Positions 1 through 7,256 are shown, counted from the stretch's first letter. The stretch is 9,215 bases of DNA from Candidatus Thorarchaeota archaeon MP11T_1 (GCA_002825515.1 PJET01000172.1:1-9215), one strand, 5' to 3'. Program-made: numbers and translations. The notes: generated by a model not told the origin, from the letters alone.

Positions 1-400
1 GATTTTCAGTATCACCATTAATGCCATCGGACAAACTTCCATTCTCTACATACAGACGTTTGAGATTCCAAAGATTAACTGATACCTTGCTACCAACCCA
101 GTCATTAGCAACATCAATTGATAGATTTGTCTTAACATTGGTCTTTGAATCAGTTTCAGCATGAAGAGTGGTCGTTGTTTTATTGCCTGTTTGTTCAATG
201 ACAACAGGAAGAAGTTCGCCTTCAAGCTGGTTTTGATCAGAGGGATAGGCAATATCCACGGAATCAAAACTAATATCTTCATCACTATTAGTGATGCCTA
301 ATCCTTCATTTCCTTCTCTGGGATATTGGCTAAGTGAAACAAGACTCCCACTAGTGATGATAGCAAGGAAAATTATTACCACTAGTGTTTCTCTGTTCAC
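1..400 (-). CDS. N-terminal part of a secreted or membrane-anchored surface protein, paralogue of the next gene (cut by the window edge)
   Basis: This gene of unknown function is visible for 133 codons and stays open to the left edge. I chose the GTG at 398-400: the frame closes upstream with a stop and has no ATG, and an AGAGGG Shine-Dalgarno lies 7 bases before the GTG. The product begins MNRETLVVIIFLAIITSG, a short basic start followed by a hydrophobic stretch, so it is probably exported. The mature part is acidic and Asn/Thr-rich, with sequons such as NKT, NLS and NGS. Residues encoded at 35-103 match the downstream half of the larger surface protein's N-terminal region at 14 of 23 positions, with no gaps (DWV..., WNL, LYV, NGS shared), and a looser match (EQ.G, TD, TN, ID) continues before it. 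The two adjacent genes are therefore tandem paralogues. The larger protein suggests that a jelly-roll domain would follow beyond the window; that is inference. Whether it also ends in a transmembrane helix and cytosolic domain cannot be seen. Confidence 0.85.
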   Translation of the reverse strand, partial: MNRETLVVIIFLAIITSGSLVSLSQYPREGNEGLGITNSDEDISFDSVDIAYPSDQNQLEGELLPVVIEQTGNKTTTTLHAETDSKTNVKTNLSIDVANDWVGSKVSVNLWNLKRLYVENGSLSDGINGDTEN

Positions 401-407
401 ACCTGAA

Positions 408-413
408 CCCTCT
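408..413 (-). promoter_or_regulatory. Shine-Dalgarno site that fixes the GTG start of the left-edge gene
   Basis: AGAGGG on the minus strand ends 7 bases before the GTG at 398-400. The only nearby ATG (439-441) is in another frame and hits TAG after nine codons, so this ribosome-binding site decides the start. Confidence 0.7.
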
Positions 414-442
414 AGACTAAAGGATTGAGAACTGAATCCATG

Positions 443-453
443 TTATAATTATA
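443..453 (-). promoter_or_regulatory. Candidate TATA box for the left-edge surface protein gene
   Basis: TATAATTATAA on the minus strand lies about 45 bases before the GTG start. A start of transcription some 25 bases downstream would give a leader of about 20 bases that holds the Shine-Dalgarno. This suggests the gene has its own promoter and is not simply read through from the larger gene. Assigned by spacing and composition only. Confidence 0.5.
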
Positions 454-473
454 CTTCGTATTATGGTCGTGTT

Positions 474-479
474 AAAAAA
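474..479 (-). terminator. Oligo-T tract, possible archaeal terminator
   Basis: Six T's on the minus strand lie about 36 bases past the TAA of the 1182-residue surface protein gene and before the TATA box of the next gene. Archaeal RNA polymerase commonly terminates at T-rich tracts without a hairpin. The tract is short, so termination may be partial. Confidence 0.35.
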
Positions 480-515
480 TACCAATGTCTTCAATATTTG
501 GATAGGTACAAAGAA

Positions 516-3500
516 TTAGATATCAGACTCAGAATTACTGGTTTCTTCACTATGGTAAACAGGTACAATGTAATCTCCTTCGATAGCCTTGAGTATTCGA
601 ATATAGACGTCATCTTCCGAAACTCCAGTAGAGGTGAGTAAACGTATTAATCTCACTAGGTTGAAAGATCCATCAGTTTCCTCTAAAGGTACGGCTTTCT
701 TGATGAACTTCAATTGTTTTGGAAACTTCTTCGTGCCAATCTGATAATCGCGGATAAGAATTCCATCCATGAAATCATCAAACATCCATACGAAAGTATT
801 ACGTATTTTACCATTAATGACTTCTCCAGTAAGTTCTGTCAACGATTCATCAAGCATCATACCAATTGCACGCGCATAATTCTGCATCTTGTGTTCTTGC
901 TCTGCAGAAGGAGGAGTCATTGTGATAAATGCGCAGATTAAATGTTCTGTTGGAACAGTACGAATTACTTCGGAAATTGGTACGACAGTATAATCACCTA
1001 ATCCCTTACCCGTTTCAAACTCAGCTCTGAAGTGCATAATCGCACTGATGAATGCCGACAACATTCCCTCCTCGAAGCCTCCTTTGAAGACTTTTGAATA
1101 GATAGGTACTCCACTTAGCTTGTGTAGCACGAGAAAACCAAGAATATTACTAGCATCGTTAATCCGGTTCTTGATAGCAACTGCTTCATTGTGTTTCTCA
1201 CGTAGTTTCCGAGTTCTTACTCTCTGTCCTGATACTACTGCTACTATAACAATAATTCCAAATCCTATTGGTATTGAGTTATCCAAAAGAGTCTGCACCA
1301 ATCGGGCAGTGCTATCAAATGTAGGAACAAGAGCGGCACTAAAGCTTTGGACCATTTCGTGATTTTCTTTCTCAACTGCGATATTGACAGTATATGTGCC
1401 AGAACCCGAATCAGGCATGATAAGACCTACTGAATAAATTCCATCTCCCATTTCAGTCATATTTGAGCCAAAATGAAAGACACCACCAGGGCGATAGACT
1501 CCTAGTGTGACATTAGCACCCTCCACTGGAATACCGGTATCAGATTCAACAACTAGTACTTCCACAGTGAGAGGAGTTCTTTCAAGTCCCACAAGACTCG
1601 AGATAGAGGCAATCTCAATGGGAACTTTGTTGACAAGAAATGATATGACATGTGATTTTGTTTCATAGCCTTCTTTCCAAAAAGTAATTCTGATACTATA
1701 ATCACCTGTAGCCATCGGTGATATTGTTAGATTATAATGACCATTACCGATGTTAGCTATCGACACCCATTCAGATCCTTCTTCTGTTATATTCACATCA
1801 GCTCCATCAATACCAGTTCCGTTGAAAGACATTGCATAGAAGAAATCATAGCTATATGGACGTCCATAGATGAGAGGTGTTAGGGGTCCTGAAGGTGGAT
1901 TTAAAGTCGTCAGAAAATGTGACGTAATTGTTATGACGAGTGGAACTGTTTCATAGAACGGTGCTGCTGAAACAATTAGCACAGTAAAATCACCAGCACC
2001 AACAAGGGCAGTATCGAAATCCGCTTGCCACCAGTTCTTCACTGCATCAGCAGTGAACACCACATCTGGACCAGACCAATTACCTACGACCTGAGCCCCA
2101 TCATTAATGATGTATAATCCATTATCATCATCCAAGAATCTCAAAAAAACTGTGACTGGTTGACCAACGACAGTTTCGAGAGTGTCAGAATAGACTAGTT
2201 CAAGAATTGCTGTATGATGTAGAGCAAATGAAACATAATCATAGGCAATTTCTGAACCGTTGGACCAAAGATAGCTCGCGCCCCAAATCCCCGCAGTTGT
2301 GTTAGTTGGTCCGAATGTGACAGAGGAACTACTTGCTGTTCCCAGACCACCGGATGAGTAACTCTCATACCAGCTTGTACGATTTGGTAGCATCCAGGTG
2401 TAATTAACAAAATCAGATATAGTCGGAATATCAGTTGATGTACCGAACGATACTGAGATTCGCGCGAGATCAGTACTGTGAAATATACTCTCGTTCGACC
2501 ATCCAGAGTCATATCGCTCAACAATAGCATCAGCGGCATAGTTTGGAGATTGGCACATAATCCTCCACCAACCCAATCTGTCAGTGAGAGTATAAGGTAT
2601 GGTAACTACTCCATCAGATATGACACACCCTAGTGTAACATTAGTTAGGAATGGGTCATAAACAGTGAAGTTCTCCCAATCTGATACATGAGTGATATGC
2701 AAACTAAGTTCTTCATAGACGCCAAGAAATCCTAGGTATGTAAACATCTCCAAATTTCCACTCTCTCCAGTTTCAATCGTAAATGCCACACCTTGGCGTA
2801 GTGTGTCTGTTGTCCAACTTGAATTGAGAAAACGATGATTCAATAGACGAGCAGAATAATCGAAAGAAACACTTGTGTTGGAATACACTAGTAGATCGAG
2901 GGCGTCAGTAGTCCAGTAATTCGAATTTGTTATTTGACCAAAACCACTTCCAAGAGTTCCGTTTATTGTTGTAAATAATCCATCGACTGAAAACCCAAGC
3001 CCTACATCCTCACAATCAGGAGGAGTCATTGAAACAAGTGAGACATCATCAATAAAGACAGTGAGATATTGAGTGTTAATTAAACCATCCGGGAATCCAT
3101 CAGAATCATAGTCAATGTCGCCATCAACAACAATTGTGTTGTCTATCACTAATCCAATCATGAAAGAGGTCTTCCCTGGCGATAAACCAACAGTAATAGG
3201 GATAGACCCGGTACTAAACCATGTACCCCGTTCTAGCAGTGATGGCAGGTCAACAGTATATACAGACTCACCATTGATGAAAACCTGAAGTGCAAAATCC
3301 CCGCTAAACATCGGATTCAATAGACCCTGAAGGTATAGGTAATCAAAACTAAGTATGAATTCATCTGAGAACGGAGTATTATCAATTGTCTGGTTCCAAA
3401 CTACTGACGTACCAGCAAAATGAGTGTATATATGGTTCGGGTTATTTGTTACTTCAGCTTGATTTTGAACTGAAATGTAGTAACTGCCGCTGTCTTCGTA

Positions 3501-4064
3501 TGACACACGCTGAGTCTGGGAAGGATAGCTGTTATTGCTCATAGCAGTCCATCCAAATGGATAACTCTCAAGAGTAATGTTTGGATTTAACGTATAGCCA
3601 GGTATGCCTTCATCAAAAGAGCCATTTACAACATAGAGTTTCTGTAGATTCCAAATATCAACTTCAGCGCTGCTTGCTACCCAGTCATGATCAATATCGA
3701 TAGGAAAGACTTGATTGGTTCCAGTCATAGTATCAGTACGAGCTGAGAGGTTATCTGTTACATAATAACCTCTTTGTTCCACCTCGACAGGATTGAGCAC
3801 TCCTGTAGCATGTGGTGGTGAGGCGGGTTCTTCGGAAACAACTGTGGTTCCACAAGGGGATTCTTGATGGGCGGGATATTCTTCAGAAGGTATCTGTACT
3901 AATGGATTGAATTCTTTCATTGTAGATGAATCAGAGTACACCATACTATGCATAGGACTTAATGAGGTCTGTAATAAGAGACTAGTCGACAGTAGCATCA
4001 AGAGAACAATAGCACTTGCTCTTAGTTGCTTCAAATCTCTCGGTGACATCCCCATAGCATCCAT
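516..4064 (-). CDS. Receptor-like surface protein: signal peptide, beta-rich ectodomain, one transmembrane helix, cytoplasmic longin-like domain
   Basis: This 1182-residue protein is not assigned to a named family. A signal peptide (hydrophobic about 17-33) is followed by a low-complexity linker to about 90. Residues about 143-346 resemble a jelly-roll carbohydrate-binding or MAM-like fold, ending in the typical strand YLTVFIDDVSLV, with an Asp-rich calcium-type loop at 314-326. A second beta-rich block spans about 355-615. Three Ig-like (invasin/Big-type) modules follow at about 618-715, 730-812 and 820-912. The transmembrane helix is about 930-946, followed by a basic stop-transfer RVRTRKLREK. 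The cytoplasmic part (947-1182) starts with a helix, then strand-strand-helix-three strands-helix from about 973 to 1080, which is the longin order, then a mainly helical tail. All 21 NxS/T sequons lie before the membrane helix. There is no Shine-Dalgarno before the ATG and a TATA-like element sits about 30 bases upstream, so the message may be leaderless. Fold assignments are by eye. A role in binding glycans or cells with signalling to a cytosolic partner is inference. Confidence 0.9.
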   Translation of the reverse strand: MDAMGMSPRDLKQLRASAIVLLMLLSTSLLLQTSLSPMHSMVYSDSSTMKEFNPLVQIPSEEYPAHQESPCGTTVVSEEPASPPHATGVLNPVEVEQRGYYVTDNLSARTDTMTGTNQVFPIDIDHDWVASSAEVDIWNLQKLYVVNGSFDEGIPGYTLNPNITLESYPFGWTAMSNNSYPSQTQRVSYEDSGSYYISVQNQAEVTNNPNHIYTHFAGTSVVWNQTIDNTPFSDEFILSFDYLYLQGLLNPMFSGDFALQVFINGESVYTVDLPSLLERGTWFSTGSIPITVGLSPGKTSFMIGLVIDNTIVVDGDIDYDSDGFPDGLINTQYLTVFIDDVSLVSMTPPDCEDVGLGFSVDGLFTTINGTLGSGFGQITNSNYWTTDALDLLVYSNTSVSFDYSARLLNHRFLNSSWTTDTLRQGVAFTIETGESGNLEMFTYLGFLGVYEELSLHITHVSDWENFTVYDPFLTNVTLGCVISDGVVTIPYTLTDRLGWWRIMCQSPNYAADAIVERYDSGWSNESIFHSTDLARISVSFGTSTDIPTISDFVNYTWMLPNRTSWYESYSSGGLGTASSSSVTFGPTNTTAGIWGASYLWSNGSEIAYDYVSFALHHTAILELVYSDTLETVVGQPVTVFLRFLDDDNGLYIINDGAQVVGNWSGPDVVFTADAVKNWWQADFDTALVGAGDFTVLIVSAAPFYETVPLVITITSHFLTTLNPPSGPLTPLIYGRPYSYDFFYAMSFNGTGIDGADVNITEEGSEWVSIANIGNGHYNLTISPMATGDYSIRITFWKEGYETKSHVISFLVNKVPIEIASISSLVGLERTPLTVEVLVVESDTGIPVEGANVTLGVYRPGGVFHFGSNMTEMGDGIYSVGLIMPDSGSGTYTVNIAVEKENHEMVQSFSAALVPTFDSTARLVQTLLDNSIPIGFGIIVIVAVVSGQRVRTRKLREKHNEAVAIKNRINDASNILGFLVLHKLSGVPIYSKVFKGGFEEGMLSAFISAIMHFRAEFETGKGLGDYTVVPISEVIRTVPTEHLICAFITMTPPSAEQEHKMQNYARAIGMMLDESLTELTGEVINGKIRNTFVWMFDDFMDGILIRDYQIGTKKFPKQLKFIKKAVPLEETDGSFNLVRLIRLLTSTGVSEDDVYIRILKAIEGDYIVPVYHSEETSNSESDI

Positions 4065-4086
4065 TATATCTACTGCGAAAAGCTAG

Positions 4087-4100
4087 TATAGAATAATATA
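4087..4100 (-). promoter_or_regulatory. Candidate TATA box for the 1182-residue surface protein gene
   Basis: TATATTATTCTATA on the minus strand is centred about 30 bases before the ATG at 4064. With archaeal spacing, transcription would begin at or just before the start codon, which agrees with the absence of a Shine-Dalgarno there. It lies within the 59-base gap after mptA. Confidence 0.45.
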
Positions 4101-4123
4101 ACATTACTGTGGATAGTTCAATT

Positions 4124-4945
4124 CTATTCTTCGCCATTGGTCACAATGCGACCCTGAGCTATTACATCATGCTTGTGGATACTCTCTAAAGAACGTGCTT
4201 CAGCAAACATCTCCAGATCTCGATCACTATACTTTTCTCTTGCATGCTGCAAGATGTTTCGGCATACATCTTCGACTAACAACGGGTTATCATGCATTTC
4301 TTTTGTGACATGAACCTCGTCTTCTAGTTTCAATAGAGAGTACGTTTTGCTTGAAAATGACTGTTCAATAATTTCAATCATTGATCCATAGGTTGGAATG
4401 ACGTCAATTTCTCCGACTATGCGTAACTTACCAAATGCACGCTGAATGTGGGTGAGACCATCATTGTTTGCCATACAATGTGGGCAAACTGTGTTGCCAA
4501 TGACCTTGACTTCTACATCATGCATTATTGGTTTGCTTTCCTCCATAGTCGTGATGGCTGTGACTTCACAAACTTCCCAAGTTCGTTTCTTGGAAATAGG
4601 AGTATGACTTACATAACCAAACTCAAAATCAAACTTCACTTCCCCACGTTTGAAGTTATGTTTCTTAAACAAGCCTTCTAATATGCGCATTTGAATTTGT
4701 TCAATGGAAGAGTGCACTCTAAACTGGTCACTAAGTTCTTCTGTCATTGATTCAACAAGACGTGACATATGCACACCCTTCAATTCTGCTGGAAGGTCAA
4801 TAGTGATGTCCACAGTTGGCAGAATGTGGTGCCGTAATCCAGAACGTTCTGTGATGACAAAGGTCTTGAGATTCTTCACTCCAACTTTACTGAGTTGTAT
4901 CCTATGTTTAGGTCGTTCATTCTGAGTGTCAATGACCAAGTTCAT
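4124..4945 (-). CDS. mptA: GTP cyclohydrolase of the MptA/FolE2 type (COG1469)
   Basis: The 273-residue protein matches the MptA/FolE2 (GCYH-IB) family, which converts GTP to a dihydroneopterin product. In methanogens MptA is Fe(II)-dependent and gives the 2',3'-cyclic phosphate, the first step of the methanopterin/folate pterin. Visible signatures are KGVHMSRLVE (56-65; KGtHMSRF in the family), the metal-binding segment NTVCPHCMA (151-159, Cys154 in the conserved position), THIQRA (165-170; aHnQR in relatives), LEDEVHVT (207-214), NPLLVEDVCR (220-229) and a late IHKHDVIA (256-263). Length is normal for an archaeal member. The ATG has an AGAGG motif only 3 bases upstream, an unusually short spacer. 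The gene begins 27 bases after the PTPS homologue, so the two are probably cotranscribed and act in consecutive steps. In Haloferax a member of this family supports both folate and archaeosine synthesis, so the product could feed either here. Confidence 0.93.
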   Translation of the reverse strand: MNLVIDTQNERPKHRIQLSKVGVKNLKTFVITERSGLRHHILPTVDITIDLPAELKGVHMSRLVESMTEELSDQFRVHSSIEQIQMRILEGLFKKHNFKRGEVKFDFEFGYVSHTPISKKRTWEVCEVTAITTMEESKPIMHDVEVKVIGNTVCPHCMANNDGLTHIQRAFGKLRIVGEIDVIPTYGSMIEIIEQSFSSKTYSLLKLEDEVHVTKEMHDNPLLVEDVCRNILQHAREKYSDRDLEMFAEARSLESIHKHDVIAQGRIVTNGEE

Positions 4946-4972
4946 ACGCCTCTTTTTAGTCAGTTATTGTTT

Positions 4973-5422
4973 TTACTTCTCGTAGCAACCTGTCGAGCCT
5001 TCACTCTCACTAACACAAACCTTCACTTTGAAATCCCTAGGAAACTCAAGATTATCATGAACATACTGAGCGAGTAGCTCGGCGGTTGTAGCTTTTGTCT
5101 GAAGAATGACACAATCCTCCTCAGGGAAGACATACCTTTTTTCTCCGACAGTCACCTCAATGAAGCCATCAGATTTGGAGAGATTGATGGTACTGGACTC
5201 CCCAGGAAGTAACACTTTGTGGTCTAGTGTTTTGCAAATCTCAAGAGCTTTCGCTTTCACTTTTCTGAAATCATAAACCATTCCGTCGTCATTCAACAGC
5301 CCGGTCAGTCTAATTCTAAGTGAATAATTATGACCATGAAGGTTCTCAACCTCATCTTCACTTTTCAAGAAATGTGATGAACTGAAGTGCATCCTCTGGT
5401 CTTTGACTCGCACACTATGCAT
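4973..5422 (-). CDS. 6-pyruvoyl-tetrahydropterin synthase/QueD-family enzyme lacking the usual catalytic cysteine
   Basis: With the start chosen here the protein has 149 residues, normal for COG0720. The zinc histidines are H17 (FSSSH) and H29/H31 (LHGHNY). Other family residues are D51 in VYDF, the Asp-His of LDH (66-68), TAELLAQY (113-120) and E139, eight residues before Tyr147, as in the family's pterin-binding C-terminal motif. In QueD a catalytic Cys sits four residues before HGH; here that residue is Val25, flanked by Glu24 and Glu26. Loss of the Cys and nearby Glu recalls the PTPS-III and archaeal PTPS forms, which make 6-hydroxymethyl-dihydropterin and bypass a FolB-type aldolase. A longer frame opens at 5524 inside the ligase gene, but ATG 5420-5422 follows a perfect GGAGG and starts where the family normally starts. 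Position between lig and mptA supports a role in pterin synthesis. QueD (archaeosine) activity is the alternative. Confidence 0.92.
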   Translation of the reverse strand: MHSVRVKDQRMHFSSSHFLKSEDEVENLHGHNYSLRIRLTGLLNDDGMVYDFRKVKAKALEICKTLDHKVLLPGESSTINLSKSDGFIEVTVGEKRYVFPEEDCVILQTKATTAELLAQYVHDNLEFPRDFKVKVCVSESEGSTGCYEK

Positions 5423-5429
5423 TTGAAAG

Positions 5430-5434
5430 CCTCC
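5430..5434 (-). promoter_or_regulatory. Shine-Dalgarno that sets the start of the PTPS-family gene
   Basis: GGAGG on the minus strand is separated by 7 bases from the ATG at 5420-5422. It lies after the ligase stop codon at 5487. This argues against the in-frame upstream start at 5524, which would add 34 residues overlapping ligase and unlike the family. Confidence 0.8.
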
Positions 5435-5486
5435 GCGTACAAAACTGGCTACGGACGGGGTCACTTGTAAAAGTGTCGGAAGGAGA

Positions 5487-7244
5487 CTATTCAGAGATTC
5501 CGCGTTGTCTTTCAAAGGCTTCAATCAAGTCATCTACAGATGTTGCTTGGGTGGGATCTTTATCATCACGCCACCGACCAGTGAATCGTGGAAATCTAAT
5601 TGCGAGTCCACCATCCTTGAGAATTTGTCGACCAGCGGGATGAGTGGGGCTTAGTGTGATCTCATCACCCAAAACCTCAATGACCTCCACAGGTTCAAAC
5701 CAAACATCCGCCTCAATATCAGAGATTACTTTGGGATTCTTCTGTTCCAGCTTATGCTTCTCAAGGCGTTCTTTGAACTCAGCAAGCATTTCATCAGTAA
5801 ATCCAGTTCCGATTTTGCACACTGTGGGATATGTATCGCTGTCAACATCATAGGCTGATGCTAGTATAGCACCATATAATCCAGTTCTTTTCCCACGACC
5901 ATGCAAAGCACCAACAACAACAAGGTCAGCTGAATCAGCCAAACCCTCGGTATATGATGCTTTCAACTTAATCCAAAGCCAACTCCGAGACCCTGCTTGA
6001 TATGTTGACTCGTTGTGAGTCGCTTTGGCGATAACACCTTCATGCCCTGACTCGATGGCTTCCTCGAAAATCGCTTGTAACCGCTCAGGATTGTCAGTGA
6101 GTTCAGCTACGGTAAGCTGTACCTTGTCAGTTTTTTGAACAATATTTTCCATGAGATCTCTCCGTTTCAGCATCGGGAGAGCGGTCACATCTTTTCCATC
6201 AAGATAGAGAATATCAAAAAAGAAAACAGCGATGGGAACCTCAGCTTGAGTTGCTTCGATATCGGTCTTTCGTCTTCTGCGCATCAGCTCCTGAAAAGGT
6301 CTCATCTTTCCTGTAGAAGGATCAATTGCTACACATTCTCCCTCCATTACACAGGTATCAGCTTTCACGTTGTTTTGGACTACCTCTACAACATCAGGAT
6401 ATTGATTTGTAATTACTTCCTGACGACGAGAATAAAGGATAACCTCATTTCCCTTCTTGTGAACCTGAACTCGTTCACCATCATACTTGTTCTCAACTAG
6501 AACTTTCCCGCCTGCTTTCTCAATTATTTCTTCAGGACTAGAGAGTTTCTTTGCAGCCATCATTCGAATTGGGATTCCAACATTTGTTCTGACCTCTCGC
6601 ACAGGGTTGATACCATCTTTTGCAAGCATAAAAGCAATCTCGCTAAGGTCACTGCACACATTGAAAGCAGCCTCAATATCATTTCTTGTTTCTTTATCAT
6701 CTGTAAATGCAGAAGCCAAGGCATCTATGAGTCCCATGTGTCCTAAACCAAGACGTAGAGAACCAGTTACCGTTCTAAGAATATATCTCGCTTCAATAGG
6801 TTTGGCATCAGCAAGTAGTCCAACTAGCCTAGAAACCTTGATTTTGTTACTGCCTGATCCTGATGCTTTTGCAGCTTGATCTAAAGTATCATAGACAATC
6901 GTTACCGTCAAGTCCTCTGCAAAAAGAGTCGCTTGAGCACTCTTTTCGAGTAATGATTCTGCCGTGCTTCCTATATCTCCTGTTTTCCGAAGAACAACCT
7001 GCACCTCGCTCTCTGGAACGGAGGCTGCGGATGCAACTACTTGGATGGCCATCTTCTCAGCTACACCAATCTCAGGTTCGCTTTTCCAATCAGGGTGAAG
7101 TTTCCCTATAGTCAGTGCCACTATCTGACGAACCTCAGATGGATTTGCCTTCTGAAGAAGTTCAGAGAATATACGAATCTTCTCTAGTGATCCACTTGTG
7201 GTTTCAACCTCATCATATACTAAAGCTAAGGTTTCGTAAAGCAA
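5487..7244 (-). CDS. lig: ATP-dependent DNA ligase (archaeal/eukaryal type)
   Basis: The 585-residue enzyme seals DNA nicks in replication (Okazaki fragments) and repair, using ATP through a lysyl-AMP intermediate. The helical DNA-binding domain spans about 1-215. The nucleotidyltransferase core carries KYDGER (253-258, Lys253 takes the AMP), YSRRQE (271-276, motif Ia/II area), VMEGECVA (299-306), FFFDILYLDG (341-350, motif III), EGVIAK (402-407, motif IV) and WIKLK (424-428, motif V). The OB-fold domain ends with the RFPRFTGRWRDDK segment (550-562) typical of the family. All catalytic motifs are intact and length is normal for archaea. The start is TTG at 7242-7244, preceded by GGGAGTG with a 5-base spacer; the resulting MLYETLALVYDEVE matches the usual N-terminus. 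It is the first gene of a likely lig-PTPS-mptA unit and diverges from the eS17 gene. Confidence 0.98.
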   Translation of the reverse strand: MLYETLALVYDEVETTSGSLEKIRIFSELLQKANPSEVRQIVALTIGKLHPDWKSEPEIGVAEKMAIQVVASAASVPESEVQVVLRKTGDIGSTAESLLEKSAQATLFAEDLTVTIVYDTLDQAAKASGSGSNKIKVSRLVGLLADAKPIEARYILRTVTGSLRLGLGHMGLIDALASAFTDDKETRNDIEAAFNVCSDLSEIAFMLAKDGINPVREVRTNVGIPIRMMAAKKLSSPEEIIEKAGGKVLVENKYDGERVQVHKKGNEVILYSRRQEVITNQYPDVVEVVQNNVKADTCVMEGECVAIDPSTGKMRPFQELMRRRRKTDIEATQAEVPIAVFFFDILYLDGKDVTALPMLKRRDLMENIVQKTDKVQLTVAELTDNPERLQAIFEEAIESGHEGVIAKATHNESTYQAGSRSWLWIKLKASYTEGLADSADLVVVGALHGRGKRTGLYGAILASAYDVDSDTYPTVCKIGTGFTDEMLAEFKERLEKHKLEQKNPKVISDIEADVWFEPVEVIEVLGDEITLSPTHPAGRQILKDGGLAIRFPRFTGRWRDDKDPTQATSVDDLIEAFERQRGISE

Positions 7245-7249
7245 AGTTT

Positions 7250-7256
7250 CACTCCC
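7250..7256 (-). promoter_or_regulatory. Shine-Dalgarno for the TTG start of ligase
   Basis: GGGAGTG on the minus strand ends 5 bases before TTG 7242-7244. No in-frame ATG or GTG is available between this site and the TTG, so it supports the rare start codon. Confidence 0.65.

Noticed and set aside
46..285. Minus-strand frame of 79 codons near the left edge
   Set aside because: It overlaps the GTG-started gene at 1-400 in another frame. The latter has a Shine-Dalgarno, a signal peptide and clear similarity to the neighbouring surface protein, whereas this frame shows none.
439..441. ATG upstream of the left-edge gene as its start
   Set aside because: It is out of frame with the conserved protein and reaches TAG after nine codons.
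2195..2539. Minus-strand open frame of 114 codons within the surface protein gene
   Set aside because: It is in a different frame of the same strand, inside a long reading frame whose sequons, beta pattern and membrane helix are coherent.
4973..5422. Naming the PTPS homologue QueD outright
   Set aside because: The Cys that defines QueD is missing and the neighbour is mptA, so a folate/methanopterin role is at least as likely; the symbol is left blank.
5423..5524. N-terminal extension of the PTPS-family protein from an upstream start at 5524
   Set aside because: The extra 34 residues overlap the ligase coding end in part, do not look like the family, and the GGAGG at 5430-5434 points to the later ATG.
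6135..6879. Two plus-strand open frames (121 and 130 codons) inside the ligase gene
   Set aside because: They lie opposite a fully conserved ligase reading frame, lack Shine-Dalgarno sites and show no domain features; they are antisense shadows.
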